From assembly GCA_020353535.1 (NCBI GenBank), contig CP070696.1, positions 4,650,006 to 4,707,008 of the forward strand: 57,003 nt of DNA, given 5' to 3'. The notes under the pieces were generated by a model. The model was not told where the DNA came from. It saw only the letters and a list, made by a program, of their open reading frames with translations, and searched no databases. Position 1 is the first letter of the stretch. Each line of letters starts with the position of its first letter. A program made the translations under genes and the position numbers. This DNA comes from Spirochaetaceae bacterium (GTDB lineage Bacteria; Spirochaetota; Spirochaetia; SZUA-6; DRHE01). This document shows, one piece after another, positions 32,238 to 40,915 of this stretch.

Positions 32238-33005
32238 ATGGACTATAAGAAGATATTCGATTTGACGGGAAGAGCGGCAGTCGTGACCGGGGCGAGCAGC
32301 GGCATCGGCAGGGCGATCGCCCTGGGCCTGGCCGCTCACGGCGCGGACGTTCTGGTGGCCGGACGGAATCCGCAGCGTACCGCGGAAACCGCCGAACAGG
32401 TGGCGGCTTTGGGCAGGAGGTCTATCGCCTTCGAGCTCGAGGTATCCAGCAGGGACAGTGCCCAGGCCATGGCGGTTCGGGCAATATCAGAGTTCGGGCA
32501 TATCGATATCCTGGTCAACAGCGCAGGCATGAACATCCGCAAGCTTATTCTTGAGATCCATGACGAGGACTGGGATCCCGTGCTCACGGTAAACCTGAAG
32601 GGGACCCTATACTGCTGTCAGGCAGTGGGGCGCTACATGGTCGAGCAGAAACACGGCAAGATACTGAACGTGGCCTCGATCTCCTCGAAGCTGGGGCACC
32701 CCGCCCGGGGAGCCTACGCTTCCAGCAAGGGTGGATTGATACAGCTGACCAAGGTAATGGCTACCGAATGGGCTCCCTATAACGTCTGCGTCAACGCCAT
32801 TTCTCCGGCCGCTGTAGATACCCCGTTCATCAGCGGCTTGAAGAAGGATCGCCAGCGGTTGGACAGGGAACTGGAGCGCATTCCCCTGGGCAGAATTGCC
32901 ACGCCGGATGATGTGGTCGGAGCGGCTGTATTTCTTGTTTCTGCGGCCTCGGACTTCATTACCGGGCACAACCTGATCATCGACGGCGGGCGCACCGTAG
33001 ACTGA
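32238..33005 (+). CDS. Short-chain dehydrogenase/reductase
   Basis: A 255-residue classical SDR. The cofactor motif is TGASSGIG (17-24), followed by NSAG (94-97) and the catalytic triad S147, Y160, K164 (YASSK). The sequence after K164 and the end IDGGRTVD resemble gluconate 5-dehydrogenase and 3-oxoacyl reductase relatives, so a sugar-acid or polyol is a likely substrate. It has a GGAG ribosome site, a 19-base gap from the ThDP enzyme and a 15-base gap to the Fe-ADH. Confidence 0.9.
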   Translation: MDYKKIFDLTGRAAVVTGASSGIGRAIALGLAAHGADVLVAGRNPQRTAETAEQVAALGRRSIAFELEVSSRDSAQAMAVRAISEFGHIDILVNSAGMNIRKLILEIHDEDWDPVLTVNLKGTLYCCQAVGRYMVEQKHGKILNVASISSKLGHPARGAYASSKGGLIQLTKVMATEWAPYNVCVNAISPAAVDTPFISGLKKDRQRLDRELERIPLGRIATPDDVVGAAVFLVSAASDFITGHNLIIDGGRTVD

Positions 33006-33020
33006 GGGAGGGAAGGTCTC

Positions 33021-34187
33021 ATGAACGAGTTTCAGTGCCGGGTGCCCAAAGTGCTGTTTGGAAGCGGGCGCATAGAGTCTCTCGGTGTGCTGGCTTCCGA
33101 ATTGGGCCATAAGGCCTTTCTGGCCGTGGACCCGTATATCGACAGCTCGGATCTGGCGGATCGTCTGGTCCGGGGTCTGGACCGCGCCTCTGTTACGACG
33201 ACCCGCTACTCGAAGATCGAACCGGACCCGGACTGCTTTGCCGTTGACGAGGCGGCGGAAATCACCCGTAAAAACGCCTGCACCTCCGTGATCGCCGTCG
33301 GCGGGGGAAGCGCCATCGACTTCGGCAAGGGAGTAGCCGTGGTTGCCGCGAACCCTGGAACCTGTTGGCAGTACACCCGCCGTACGGACCATACGCCGAA
33401 GATCCCCGGCCCCGACACGCTGCCCGTGATCGCCGTTCCGACCACGGCCGGAACCGGCTCGGAGGCGACCCACTTCGCGGTCTTTACGAATCCAAAAATC
33501 AGGGAGAAAAGCACGATCGTGAGCGATCGCATCATGCCCAGAATCGCGTTGGTGGATCCGGAGCTCACCTTTTCCTGTCCCCGCCAGCTCACCGCTCTCA
33601 CGGGAGTCGATGTATTAGCCCATTCGTTGGAGGCTTTCATCAACATCAAGGCCTCTCCGTTCGCCAAGATGGTCGCGATCGAGGCGATCCATCTGGTGGG
33701 CAGGTACCTTGTTCGGACCGTGAAAGATGGAGAGGACCGGGAGGCCCGGGAAAACATGGCCTGGGCCAGTACGCTGGCTGGGATCGCCATTGCCCATTCC
33801 AATCCCACCCTGCCCCATGCGCTGGGGCAGGCTGCAGGTGGATTTATCCATGTCCCCCACGGTGCCAGCGTGGCCGCCTGCCTGCCCCACATCGTCCGCT
33901 TGAGTTACGATGCGGATCCGGCTTCCTTTGCCGAGCTGGCGGCGGCACTGGATCCTGCAGCACGGGATCTGCCGCTGAATCAGAGGGCCGAACGCTCGGC
34001 GGACCTGCTCGAGCAGCTGTTCAGAGATATCGATTTGAAGGTGCGCTTCTCCGACTTCGGGCTCAAGGAGGAGCATATCCCCCGGATCACTCAGATTGCG
34101 CTGACCGGATACTCCACCGGCATCAGCTTACATCCCAAGCAGTTGGACGGCGCCGGGATCGAAGAGATATACAGAGCTTGTCTGTAA
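33021..34187 (+). CDS. Iron-containing alcohol dehydrogenase (type III)
   Basis: A 388-residue dehydrogenase with GGGSAIDFGK (95-104) for cofactor binding and metal ligands D197, H201, H266 and H280. The segment VPTTAGTGSEATHFAVF is typical of the lactaldehyde reductase (FucO)/1,3-propanediol dehydrogenase branch. In a fermentation it would reduce an aldehyde to an alcohol, giving a redox counterpart to the AORs that flank the operon. The start is preceded by GAGGGAGGGAAGG. Confidence 0.9.
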   Translation: MNEFQCRVPKVLFGSGRIESLGVLASELGHKAFLAVDPYIDSSDLADRLVRGLDRASVTTTRYSKIEPDPDCFAVDEAAEITRKNACTSVIAVGGGSAIDFGKGVAVVAANPGTCWQYTRRTDHTPKIPGPDTLPVIAVPTTAGTGSEATHFAVFTNPKIREKSTIVSDRIMPRIALVDPELTFSCPRQLTALTGVDVLAHSLEAFINIKASPFAKMVAIEAIHLVGRYLVRTVKDGEDREARENMAWASTLAGIAIAHSNPTLPHALGQAAGGFIHVPHGASVAACLPHIVRLSYDADPASFAELAAALDPAARDLPLNQRAERSADLLEQLFRDIDLKVRFSDFGLKEEHIPRITQIALTGYSTGISLHPKQLDGAGIEEIYRACL

Positions 34188-34197
34188 CGGAGCAGCC

Positions 34198-35895
34198 ATG
34201 ATCCCCAAACTGATCGAAATCGACGCAACCACAGGAACAATCACGAGTGCTGAGGTACCGAGGGAACTGCGACTTGTCGGCGGCCGGGCCTTGAGCTCCG
34301 CCGTAGTCTGTGCCGAGGTGCCGCCCACCTGCCATCCGCTATCGGCGGAAAATGTGCTGGTGATTGCTCCCGGGCTGCTGGCGGGAACGGCGCTTTCCAG
34401 CGCCAACCGGCTGTCCGCCGGTGCCAAGAGCCCCCTGACGGGGGGGATAAAGGAGAGCAACAGCGGGGGTGTGGTAGCATATAAACTGGCCAGGCTCGGC
34501 GTGAAGGCGCTCAAGATCAAGGGCAAGCGGAACGTGGATGAGCCCCTGCTCGGTATCCATATTACCCGCCAGGGCACCTCCATCCTGGAGCTGGACCATT
34601 TGCGTAGCAAGGGAACCTACGAATCAGCCCGGTTGCTGCAGGAGCAGTTCGGCAGCAAGGCGGGGCTGATGCTCATCGGCCCGGCCGGAGAGCTGCGCCT
34701 GGCCACCGCCTGCATAAACATCACCGATCCCGAAGGAGAGCCCTGCCGCAACCTCGGCCGGGGTGGACTGGGGGCGGTGATGGGTAGCAAGGGGATCAAG
34801 GCGATCATCGTGGATGACCGGGGTGTGACCGTTTCTCCGACCCCTGAGGCTAGAGGGGTGATCAGGAAGTTTTCAACCGCCTTGAAGGAGCATCCGGTAA
34901 CCGGAGAGAAGTTCGCCAAGTACGGCACCGTTATGACCCTCCTCAACGTCAACGGACTTGGCGGTCTGCCCACGCGCAACTTCAGCCGGGGAAGCTTCGA
35001 GAAGGCCGAGGCTATCGGTGCGGACACCCTGCACGACACGCTGGAGAGCCGAGGCGGTATGGTTTCCCACGGCTGCATGCCCGGGTGCGTGATCCGCTGC
35101 TCCAACAAGTATGTGGACCAGCAAGGTGAGCCGATCGTCGGATCCCTGGACTATGAAACGGTTTGCCTGTTGGGCTCCAACATCGGGATCGACAACCTGG
35201 ACGCGGTCGCAGCTCTCAACCGGTTGTGCAATGACATCGGCATCGACACGATGGAGACCGGAGCCGCCCTGGGTGTATTGGCCGAGGCGGGGGTGTGGGA
35301 CTTCGGAGACGCTGACCGTGCCCGGTCCTTGATCGATGAGATAGGGGCGGGTGCGCCGTTGGGCCGCCTGATCGCTTCCGGATGCGTGGCCTGCGGCCGC
35401 GCCTACGGGGTCGAGAGGATCCCGGCGGTCAAGGATCAGGGAATGGCCGCCTACGATCCTCGGGCCATCAAAGGAATGGGACTCACCTACGCGCTGTCTC
35501 CCATGGGAGCGGATCACACAGCGGGGAATGCGATAGTCCTCTCCGTGGATCACCTGGACCCCAACGCCCAACTCGGGCCGGTCCGGGATCTGCACTTGAA
35601 AACCGCGGTTTTGGATTCGTTGGGCCTTTGCCTGTTCACCGGCAGGGTCTCCCTGGATCAGACCGAACTGGTCGAGGAGATCTGCTCTGCGTTGCTCGGA
35701 TGGAAGGTGGGCTTTGCCGACCTGCTGAAGCTCGCTCAAGGCTGGCTGCTCCAGGAGCGGGAGTTCAACAGGCAAGCCGGTTTCACAGCGGCTCAGGATC
35801 GGCTTCCCCCATTCATGTATGCGGAGAAGCTTGCACCCAACGACTCGGTATTCGACGTGCCCGAGGGGCATTTGGGGGAATTCTATAGCTTCTAG
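34198..35895 (+). CDS. Aldehyde:ferredoxin oxidoreductase family protein (AOR 2)
   Basis: A 565-residue second AOR, distinct from and shorter than the one at 28359. Cluster cysteines appear in HGCMPGCVIRCSN (C-x3-C-x3-C) with the distal cysteine in DSLGLCLFTG. The pterin-binding segment NLGRGGLGAVMGSKGIKAI is present. The N-terminal domain is reduced compared with AOR 1 and begins directly with LIEIDATTGTI. Two different AORs in one operon suggest two different aldehydes, or an enzyme pair with separate roles. It starts 10 bases after the Fe-ADH stop. No terminator is evident in the 38 bases before the convergent toxin gene. Confidence 0.9.
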   Translation: MIPKLIEIDATTGTITSAEVPRELRLVGGRALSSAVVCAEVPPTCHPLSAENVLVIAPGLLAGTALSSANRLSAGAKSPLTGGIKESNSGGVVAYKLARLGVKALKIKGKRNVDEPLLGIHITRQGTSILELDHLRSKGTYESARLLQEQFGSKAGLMLIGPAGELRLATACINITDPEGEPCRNLGRGGLGAVMGSKGIKAIIVDDRGVTVSPTPEARGVIRKFSTALKEHPVTGEKFAKYGTVMTLLNVNGLGGLPTRNFSRGSFEKAEAIGADTLHDTLESRGGMVSHGCMPGCVIRCSNKYVDQQGEPIVGSLDYETVCLLGSNIGIDNLDAVAALNRLCNDIGIDTMETGAALGVLAEAGVWDFGDADRARSLIDEIGAGAPLGRLIASGCVACGRAYGVERIPAVKDQGMAAYDPRAIKGMGLTYALSPMGADHTAGNAIVLSVDHLDPNAQLGPVRDLHLKTAVLDSLGLCLFTGRVSLDQTELVEEICSALLGWKVGFADLLKLAQGWLLQEREFNRQAGFTAAQDRLPPFMYAEKLAPNDSVFDVPEGHLGEFYSF

Positions 35896-35933
35896 TTCTT
35901 GTGAGGGTATATTAGGTCCGGCAGCATAGACCG

Positions 35934-36371
35934 CTATTCGATTATTTCTATGCTTTTTTCAAGCTCCGTACCCTCGAGAGTTCTTGCCAGAGAACCGTCG
36001 AAGGTTGCCAGTGTGCCTCCATGGTGATGCGCCAAGGTAGCAAGATAGAAATCTGTGATCTGCCCGTGTCCCATCAGTCTCTTCTTGGCTGGATCACCGA
36101 GAGCAACGAGCAGCGAGATCGCATCCGTCCAGAATACATGGCCACTGCTGGTGCAGAATCTTTCGAGGTGGTCCATTGCCTCCGTCGGTGTAGCCATTAC
36201 GGTAAGGTAGGCGGGATTCGAGATCACCCGCAGGAAACCGTTTTCGGTAACGGGGCAGGTAGCCCACGACACTATACCGCTGCGGGCAAACCAATCGTGA
36301 CTCGCCTCGTGGTTGACATGCTGTCGATCAAACAGGGCGACCAGAAGGTTGACATCAAGCAGATAGGTCAT
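35934..36371 (-). CDS. PIN-domain ribonuclease, VapC-like toxin
   Basis: A 145-residue PIN-domain protein. Acidic residues for the metal site appear in MTYLLDVNLLVALFD (D6), TENGFLR, ITDFYLATLA and LATFD. The start at 36369-36371 is 4 bases after the stop of the antitoxin gene; an in-frame extension reaches into the antitoxin gene and is rejected. PIN toxins of this group cleave RNA when free of their antitoxin. The gene may be a small mobile module, since it separates two unrelated metabolic regions. Confidence 0.85.
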   Translation of the reverse strand: MTYLLDVNLLVALFDRQHVNHEASHDWFARSGIVSWATCPVTENGFLRVISNPAYLTVMATPTEAMDHLERFCTSSGHVFWTDAISLLVALGDPAKKRLMGHGQITDFYLATLAHHHGGTLATFDGSLARTLEGTELEKSIEIIE

Positions 36372-36375
36372 GGCT

Positions 36376-36591
36376 TTAATCTCGCAGCCGGTTGACCAGT
36401 TCCAGATCGGGCGGAGGACCTTCTCTTGAGGGAAAAATAGGAACACCGTTTCTCACTGAGGGAGTTTTTTGCGGGCTCAGGGCTTTGCGAATCAGCTCAG
36501 AGACCACCGTGCCGAGAGACACGCCCCTCTGTTTGGCGAGGATACGAACCTTGGTCAGCACCTCGGGATCGAGGTTCAATGTAGTTCTCAT
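36376..36591 (-). CDS. Ribbon-helix-helix antitoxin, VapB-like
   Basis: A 71-residue protein with an N-terminal ribbon-helix-helix (MRTTLNLDPEVLTKVRILAKQRGVSLGTVVSELIRKAL, about residues 1-38) and a flexible, Pro-rich tail that should wrap the toxin. It lies directly upstream of the PIN-domain gene, as expected for an antitoxin that also represses its own operon. Confidence 0.83.
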   Translation of the reverse strand: MRTTLNLDPEVLTKVRILAKQRGVSLGTVVSELIRKALSPQKTPSVRNGVPIFPSREGPPPDLELVNRLRD

Positions 36592-36652
36592 AGGTAGAGA
36601 ATAATCGCATCACGCATCAGGTGTCAAGCATCAATTGGTGTGTTCTCGGTGT

Positions 36653-38431
36653 CTACACCTCCGCCATCGCTTCGGCCTGCTCCACGAATCCCTCGATCAT
36701 GCTCAAGCCCTTGTCCCAGAACTTCGGGTCCTTCAGGTCCACACCGAGGGGCCGTACCAGCTCCTCCGGCCAGTTGGAGCCCCCTGCGGCCAGAAGATCC
36801 CGGTAGGCAGCGGGGAAGCCCTCCGGGCTGTCCTGATAGCGGGAGTAGAGGGCCAGAACGAGCAGCTCGCCGAAGGCGTAGGCATAGACGTAGCCCGGTG
36901 AGTGGATGAAGTGGGGGATGTAACTCCACCAGATGCCGTAGTTGTCCGTCAGGGTTACGCTTTCCTCGAACATCTTGTTTTGGGTCTTCATCCACAGCTC
37001 GCTGAAGCGCTCCGCGGTCAGCTCGCCGTCGCTGCGCCGTGCGGTGTGGATGGCTTCCTCAAAGCGGTTCATAGCGGTCTGACGAAACACCGTGGCAAAA
37101 GTATCTTCGATCTTCTGCACCAGCATGGACAGGCGGATCCGGGGATCTTTCTCCTCAGCGATCAGCTTCTGGAATACGAGCATCTCTCCGAACACCGACG
37201 CCGTCTCGGCTGTAGTCAGAGGCGTATCGGAAAGCAGGATCCCCTGATCCCGGGAGAGGTACTGATGCACTCCGTGACCCATCTCGTGGGCCAGGGTCAT
37301 CACGTCGCGGGGAGTTCCCTCGAAGTTCATGAAAATGTAGGGGTGAACCGAGGGGACAGCCCCGTGGCTATAGGCTCCCCCCCGCTTGCCGGGCTGAACC
37401 GCGGCGTCAATCCAGTTGTTGGAGAAGAAGGACTCGGCGATCCTGCCCATCTCCTGGTGAAAGCCGGCGTAAGAGTCCAGGACTGTCTGCATGGCCTCCT
37501 GCCACGGGTAGCGGCGGTTGGCGCTCGGCAGGGGCGCGTAGCGGTCGTAGTCGAGCAGCTCATCCAGACCGAGCAGCTTCTTTTTCAGCGTGTAGTAACG
37601 GGCAACGATACCGTAGCGGTCCGTCACGGCCTTCACCAAAGCCTCCACCGTGGCGTCATCGATCTGGTTGGCCAGGTTGCGGGAGCTGATCCAGCTCGGG
37701 TAACTTCGCAGCCTGTCGTCGGAAGCCTTATCGGCGAGCAGGTTGTTGAACACGTAGGTGTTGACCCGCCTCATATTCTGCAGCCCCGTCGTAAACGCCT
37801 CTGCCGCCCGCTTTCGCTGAACACGGTCCGGATCGTAGAGTTTTGTCAAAACCGACTGCTGGGGAAGCTGCTGGTTATCCAGGGTGTAGCGGGCGCCGCC
37901 GTGAACCTCGTCGAAGAAGCGGATCCAGGCGCTGCGGCCGGTAACCGATTTCTCCGCCAGGATCTTCTCCTCCGCCTCGCTGCGGAGGTGCGGGCGGTAG
38001 CGCCGGGCCAGGGTAAGCCAGAAGCTGTAGTGGGCCAGCGCTTCATCGGCCATCAGCTCCTGGGCACGCTTGTCCTCAACGTGGGCCCATTCGAGCTCGA
38101 AAAACAGGAGTTGCTGCTGAAGCTGGGAGGAATGCTCCTGAAGGCGCTGCAGCAGCGCTCCCCGGGCCGGGTCTTCCGTGTTGGTGGACCAGTTGAGGTA
38201 GGTGAAGGTTCCGGCCTTCCCCGACAGTTCGAGGATCTCCTCGTATTCCCCCAGCAGCCGGGCCAGCGCCGCAGCATCCATCTCTCCGATCCGGCCTCGA
38301 TAGCTGGAAGCGAAGCTCTGGGCCCGTTGTTGGGATTCGGACAGGTCCTTTTCAATCTGGGGATCGTCACCCCCGCTGTACAGATCACTGAGGTCCCAGA
38401 GAACCTCTTCGGCGCCGGATACACCATTCAT
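36653..38431 (-). CDS. pepF: Oligoendopeptidase F (M3 family metallopeptidase)
   Basis: A 592-residue cytoplasmic zinc peptidase. The active site is H382-E-M-G-H386 in TLAHEMGHGVHQYL, with a distal zinc-binding Glu expected in the TTAETASVFGEMLV segment. The N-terminal domain (about 1-190) is the PepF helical part. The ATG at 38431 follows GAGGAGA; a longer in-frame extension has no ribosome site. The gene trims oligopeptides and has no evident link to the neighbouring catabolic loci. Confidence 0.93.
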   Translation of the reverse strand: MNGVSGAEEVLWDLSDLYSGGDDPQIEKDLSESQQRAQSFASSYRGRIGEMDAAALARLLGEYEEILELSGKAGTFTYLNWSTNTEDPARGALLQRLQEHSSQLQQQLLFFELEWAHVEDKRAQELMADEALAHYSFWLTLARRYRPHLRSEAEEKILAEKSVTGRSAWIRFFDEVHGGARYTLDNQQLPQQSVLTKLYDPDRVQRKRAAEAFTTGLQNMRRVNTYVFNNLLADKASDDRLRSYPSWISSRNLANQIDDATVEALVKAVTDRYGIVARYYTLKKKLLGLDELLDYDRYAPLPSANRRYPWQEAMQTVLDSYAGFHQEMGRIAESFFSNNWIDAAVQPGKRGGAYSHGAVPSVHPYIFMNFEGTPRDVMTLAHEMGHGVHQYLSRDQGILLSDTPLTTAETASVFGEMLVFQKLIAEEKDPRIRLSMLVQKIEDTFATVFRQTAMNRFEEAIHTARRSDGELTAERFSELWMKTQNKMFEESVTLTDNYGIWWSYIPHFIHSPGYVYAYAFGELLVLALYSRYQDSPEGFPAAYRDLLAAGGSNWPEELVRPLGVDLKDPKFWDKGLSMIEGFVEQAEAMAEV

Positions 38432-38580
38432 AACATCGTCTCCTCGCTTAAGGTATGCGATATCAATATAATGAAGCCCGCTGATCTTATCAAACAGCTC
38501 CCAATCGGACCATAATGGTGCAGGTAGCCAGAGGGATGCGAGCAAGCTACGAATGCGGATAGGGCGGATCAGCCGGATGT

Positions 38581-39777
38581 TCAGTAAAGATTTGCCCTGA
38601 GAGTTTTTTCCTGTAGAAGTCGGGCGAGAACCTCTGGCGGTCTCTCGACCTTGCTCAAGAGCATCATGGCGGCGATGATGTAGGGCTTGTAGCCCGCCTG
38701 GCGATAGGTGGCCAGACGGAAGCGCTCGAACACCGAAGCGGCCACCTCACCCCGTTCGCAGCTCACAGCGGAGATGTCCGCCGGCAGGCAGTGCAGGTAT
38801 AGAGCCTCGTTTGTGCGATCCATCAGCTCCTCGCTGCACTCCCAATCGATATATTGCCTGTTGATCTTCAGGCACTCTGCCTCCAGCTCATCAAGTCCAC
38901 GGGAATCACCGGCTTTTAATAAAGCGGTGCGGCGCTGCATCACCTCGTACGGCGCCCAGCTCTTGGGATAGACGACATCCGCACCGCTGAAGGCTTCAAC
39001 CATGGAGTGGAACCTGTGAAAGCTTCCACCGGCGGCGCGGCTGTTGTTTTCGGCTGTCTCTTCAATCTCCGGAATCAGGGAATAGCCCTCGGGGTAAGCC
39101 AGGTTCACCTTCATGCCGAAGCGGCTCATCAGGGCGATCACTCCCTGAGGAACGGAGAGGGGTTTGCCGTAGGAGGGCGAGTAGGCCCAGGTCATGGCGA
39201 TCGTTTTGTCTCTCAGGGCTTCGAGGCTCCCGAAGTGATGGATCAGATGCAGGATATCCGAGAGCGACTGGGTGGGGTGGTCCCGGTCACACTGCAGGTT
39301 GACCAGCGTGGGGATCTGGGGCAGCACCCCCTCCCGGTGTCCCTCCCGTACCGCTTCGGAAACCTCCGTCATGTAGGTGTGACCGTAGCCCAGGAACATG
39401 TCGTCCCGAATGCCGATGACCTCGGTGAGGAAGGAGATCATGTTGGCGGTTTCCCGGACCGTCTCCCCATGGGCGATCTGGGTCTTGGTTTCATCCAGGT
39501 CCTGAGCGGCCAACCCCAGCAGGTTGGCTGCGCTCATGAAGCTGAAGCGCGTGCGGGTCGACTTATCCCGGAAGATGGCCACAGCCAGACCGGAATCGAA
39601 GATGCGGGGAGCGATGTTTTCCTTCCGCATCATTTTCAGGATCTCAGCCACAATGAGCACAGCCCGAAGCTCATCCTCGGTCTTGTCCCAGGTCAGCAGG
39701 AAGTCGTCTTGATACATTTTTCCGGTCTTCAGGGAGGAGAGGGTTTCTATTTTCGTGTGGATCTCTCTGTGTTTCAT
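38581..39777 (-). CDS. ygeW: Knotted carbamoyltransferase YgeW family
   Basis: A 398-residue member of the aspartate/ornithine carbamoyltransferase superfamily. The carbamoyl-phosphate motif DKSTRTRFSF (S-T-R-T-R) lies near residues 70-80 and the second-substrate motif HCLPAD near the C-terminus. The whole sequence matches the YgeW type, which is found in purine/amine degradation clusters, but those partner genes are absent here. The acceptor substrate is not settled for the family as far as I know. The ATG at 39777 lies only 6 bases after a consensus TATAAT; an earlier in-frame ATG at 39811-39813 overlaps the predicted promoter. Confidence 0.87.
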   Translation of the reverse strand: MKHREIHTKIETLSSLKTGKMYQDDFLLTWDKTEDELRAVLIVAEILKMMRKENIAPRIFDSGLAVAIFRDKSTRTRFSFMSAANLLGLAAQDLDETKTQIAHGETVRETANMISFLTEVIGIRDDMFLGYGHTYMTEVSEAVREGHREGVLPQIPTLVNLQCDRDHPTQSLSDILHLIHHFGSLEALRDKTIAMTWAYSPSYGKPLSVPQGVIALMSRFGMKVNLAYPEGYSLIPEIEETAENNSRAAGGSFHRFHSMVEAFSGADVVYPKSWAPYEVMQRRTALLKAGDSRGLDELEAECLKINRQYIDWECSEELMDRTNEALYLHCLPADISAVSCERGEVAASVFERFRLATYRQAGYKPYIIAAMMLLSKVERPPEVLARLLQEKTLRANLY

Positions 39778-39783
39778 GGCCTC

Positions 39784-39813
39784 ATTATACGGTGGGGAAC
39801 CCTCTCGATCCAA
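39784..39813 (-). promoter_or_regulatory. Promoter-like sequence abutting the ygeW start
   Basis: On the minus strand, TTGGAT and a consensus TATAAT are separated by 18 bases. The TATAAT ends 6 bases before the ATG, so transcription would begin at or next to the start codon and the mRNA would be nearly leaderless. Confidence 0.45.
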
Positions 39814-39828
39814 GTCTCAGTCGCTTAG

Positions 39829-40146
39829 AGCTTCGCCAATGCCTCTTCCAGCGACCGGCCCGACAGCACGCGGATCATCTCCATCAACTATGAGATCAGC
39901 GAGGAGGATCTGCAACAGGACAACCTGATGATTTCCTTCGGCTTCATCTAGAAGGCGGACGCCGGTATTTCCTCGATGCTGGACTGCCGCTTTTCCCGCA
40001 GCTCCTTCGATCCGGACTGGGGCAAGGATTTCTGGACATCCCAAGGATTAAAGAACGACGATTTTCAGGGAAACCTGATCTTCAACGAGTTCGATTTTCA
40101 CTACCGCGTGTACATCTTGGGCAGCTGCCGGCCGGATCACAAGTAG
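39829..40146 (+). pseudogene. Coding remnant with an in-frame stop (unknown protein, C-terminal part)
   Basis: In one frame the region reads as protein-like sequence for about 105 codons, for example ISINYEISEEDLQQDNLM and SFDPDWGKDFWTSQG, ending with a TAG at 40144-40146. It is interrupted by one TAG at 39949-39951, where TGG (Trp) would fit the context FGFI-x-KADAG. There is no start codon or ribosome site and the upstream part of the gene is missing. The many aromatic and Asp/Asn residues suggest a surface or outer-membrane beta-sheet protein. I cannot name the family. It is a decayed fragment between ygeW and the ferritin-like gene. Confidence 0.5.
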
Positions 40147-40221
40147 GAGGGTGGGCGTTCACTTTGATTAGACTCCCGTGTTGAATAGACTCTCGAGTGC
40201 ACCGGCAAAATGAGGGTCTTA

Positions 40222-40704
40222 CTAGTAAGCTAGCAGCACGTTAAGTTTCCTTTTGTGTTTGTACTCTTCATCGATGATGGCCTGGAGATCCTGAAGAACT
40301 CCGGCATCGGAACTCTGCGCCTTTATCCTCTCATAGAGGTCGATTGTTTTCTGTTCCAGGCGTACACCAAGCTGGAGGGCCTGCTTGTTCTTGCCGAGTT
40401 CTCTTGAGCTCAAGACTTTTTCCATGGGTTTCACGAACTCCTGATCCAACCAGCTTCTCAGCTTTCCGCTCAACTCAGCCAAAGCCTCAATCCCCCGCAA
40501 CTTCAGCCGCTCTTGAAAAAAGGCTTTGTGCTTCGCCTCGTCGTCCCTTAAAGAGATCACCTCATTCTTGACTTGAGGATTCTCACTCCGCTCGATGATC
40601 TGTGAGTAGAAATCGTATCCTCCCTGCTCGATATGCACGGCGATCTGATACATATCCACATCACTGTGGTCACCGAGTCCCAAATCGGAAACCGTATTTG
40701 CCAT
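40222..40704 (-). CDS. Ferritin-like/rubrerythrin-type diiron protein
   Basis: A 160-residue four-helix bundle with a complete set of diiron ligands: E26, E56, H59, E117, E147 and H150, in the E ... ExxH ... E ... ExxH order of the erythrin/ferritin family. There is no rubredoxin domain. The role is probably peroxide or oxygen detoxification, or iron handling, in an anaerobe. The ATG at 40704 follows GGGAGGAGG. A good promoter lies about 100 bases upstream and shares an 18-bp sequence with two promoters of the second carbohydrate locus. Confidence 0.87.
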   Translation of the reverse strand: MANTVSDLGLGDHSDVDMYQIAVHIEQGGYDFYSQIIERSENPQVKNEVISLRDDEAKHKAFFQERLKLRGIEALAELSGKLRSWLDQEFVKPMEKVLSSRELGKNKQALQLGVRLEQKTIDLYERIKAQSSDAGVLQDLQAIIDEEYKHKRKLNVLLAY

Positions 40705-40806
40705 CTTGGCCTCCTCCCTAATAGTTTCATGATATTGCGGGTCTCCCCCGCATGGCTTCCCAGGCCCGGTCAAGGCTCCTGCAGTATTCGCTGTAAACGG
40801 ATTCGC

Positions 40807-40835
40807 ATTCTAAGTCAGAAATAGTCATTTGTCAA
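40807..40835 (-). promoter_or_regulatory. Promoter of the ferritin-like gene
   Basis: Minus-strand TTGACA (40830-40835), a 17-base spacer and TAGAAT (40807-40812). The -35 lies within the 18-bp shared motif (40826-40843, plus strand CATTTGTCAAGTAGAATT). Confidence 0.72.
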
Positions 40836-40915
40836 GTAGAATTACATTTCAAATATCAAAATTATTGAATCCCTAGATTCAAGGGACATGGTGAACAGGC
40901 CTGCCGGAGCAGGTT

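Noticed and set aside
40865..40882. Inverted repeat TTGAATC-CCTA-GATTCAA as terminator of the FGGY kinase
   Set aside because: The stem is AT-rich and short and lacks a proper T-run on the minus strand; too weak to list as a terminator.
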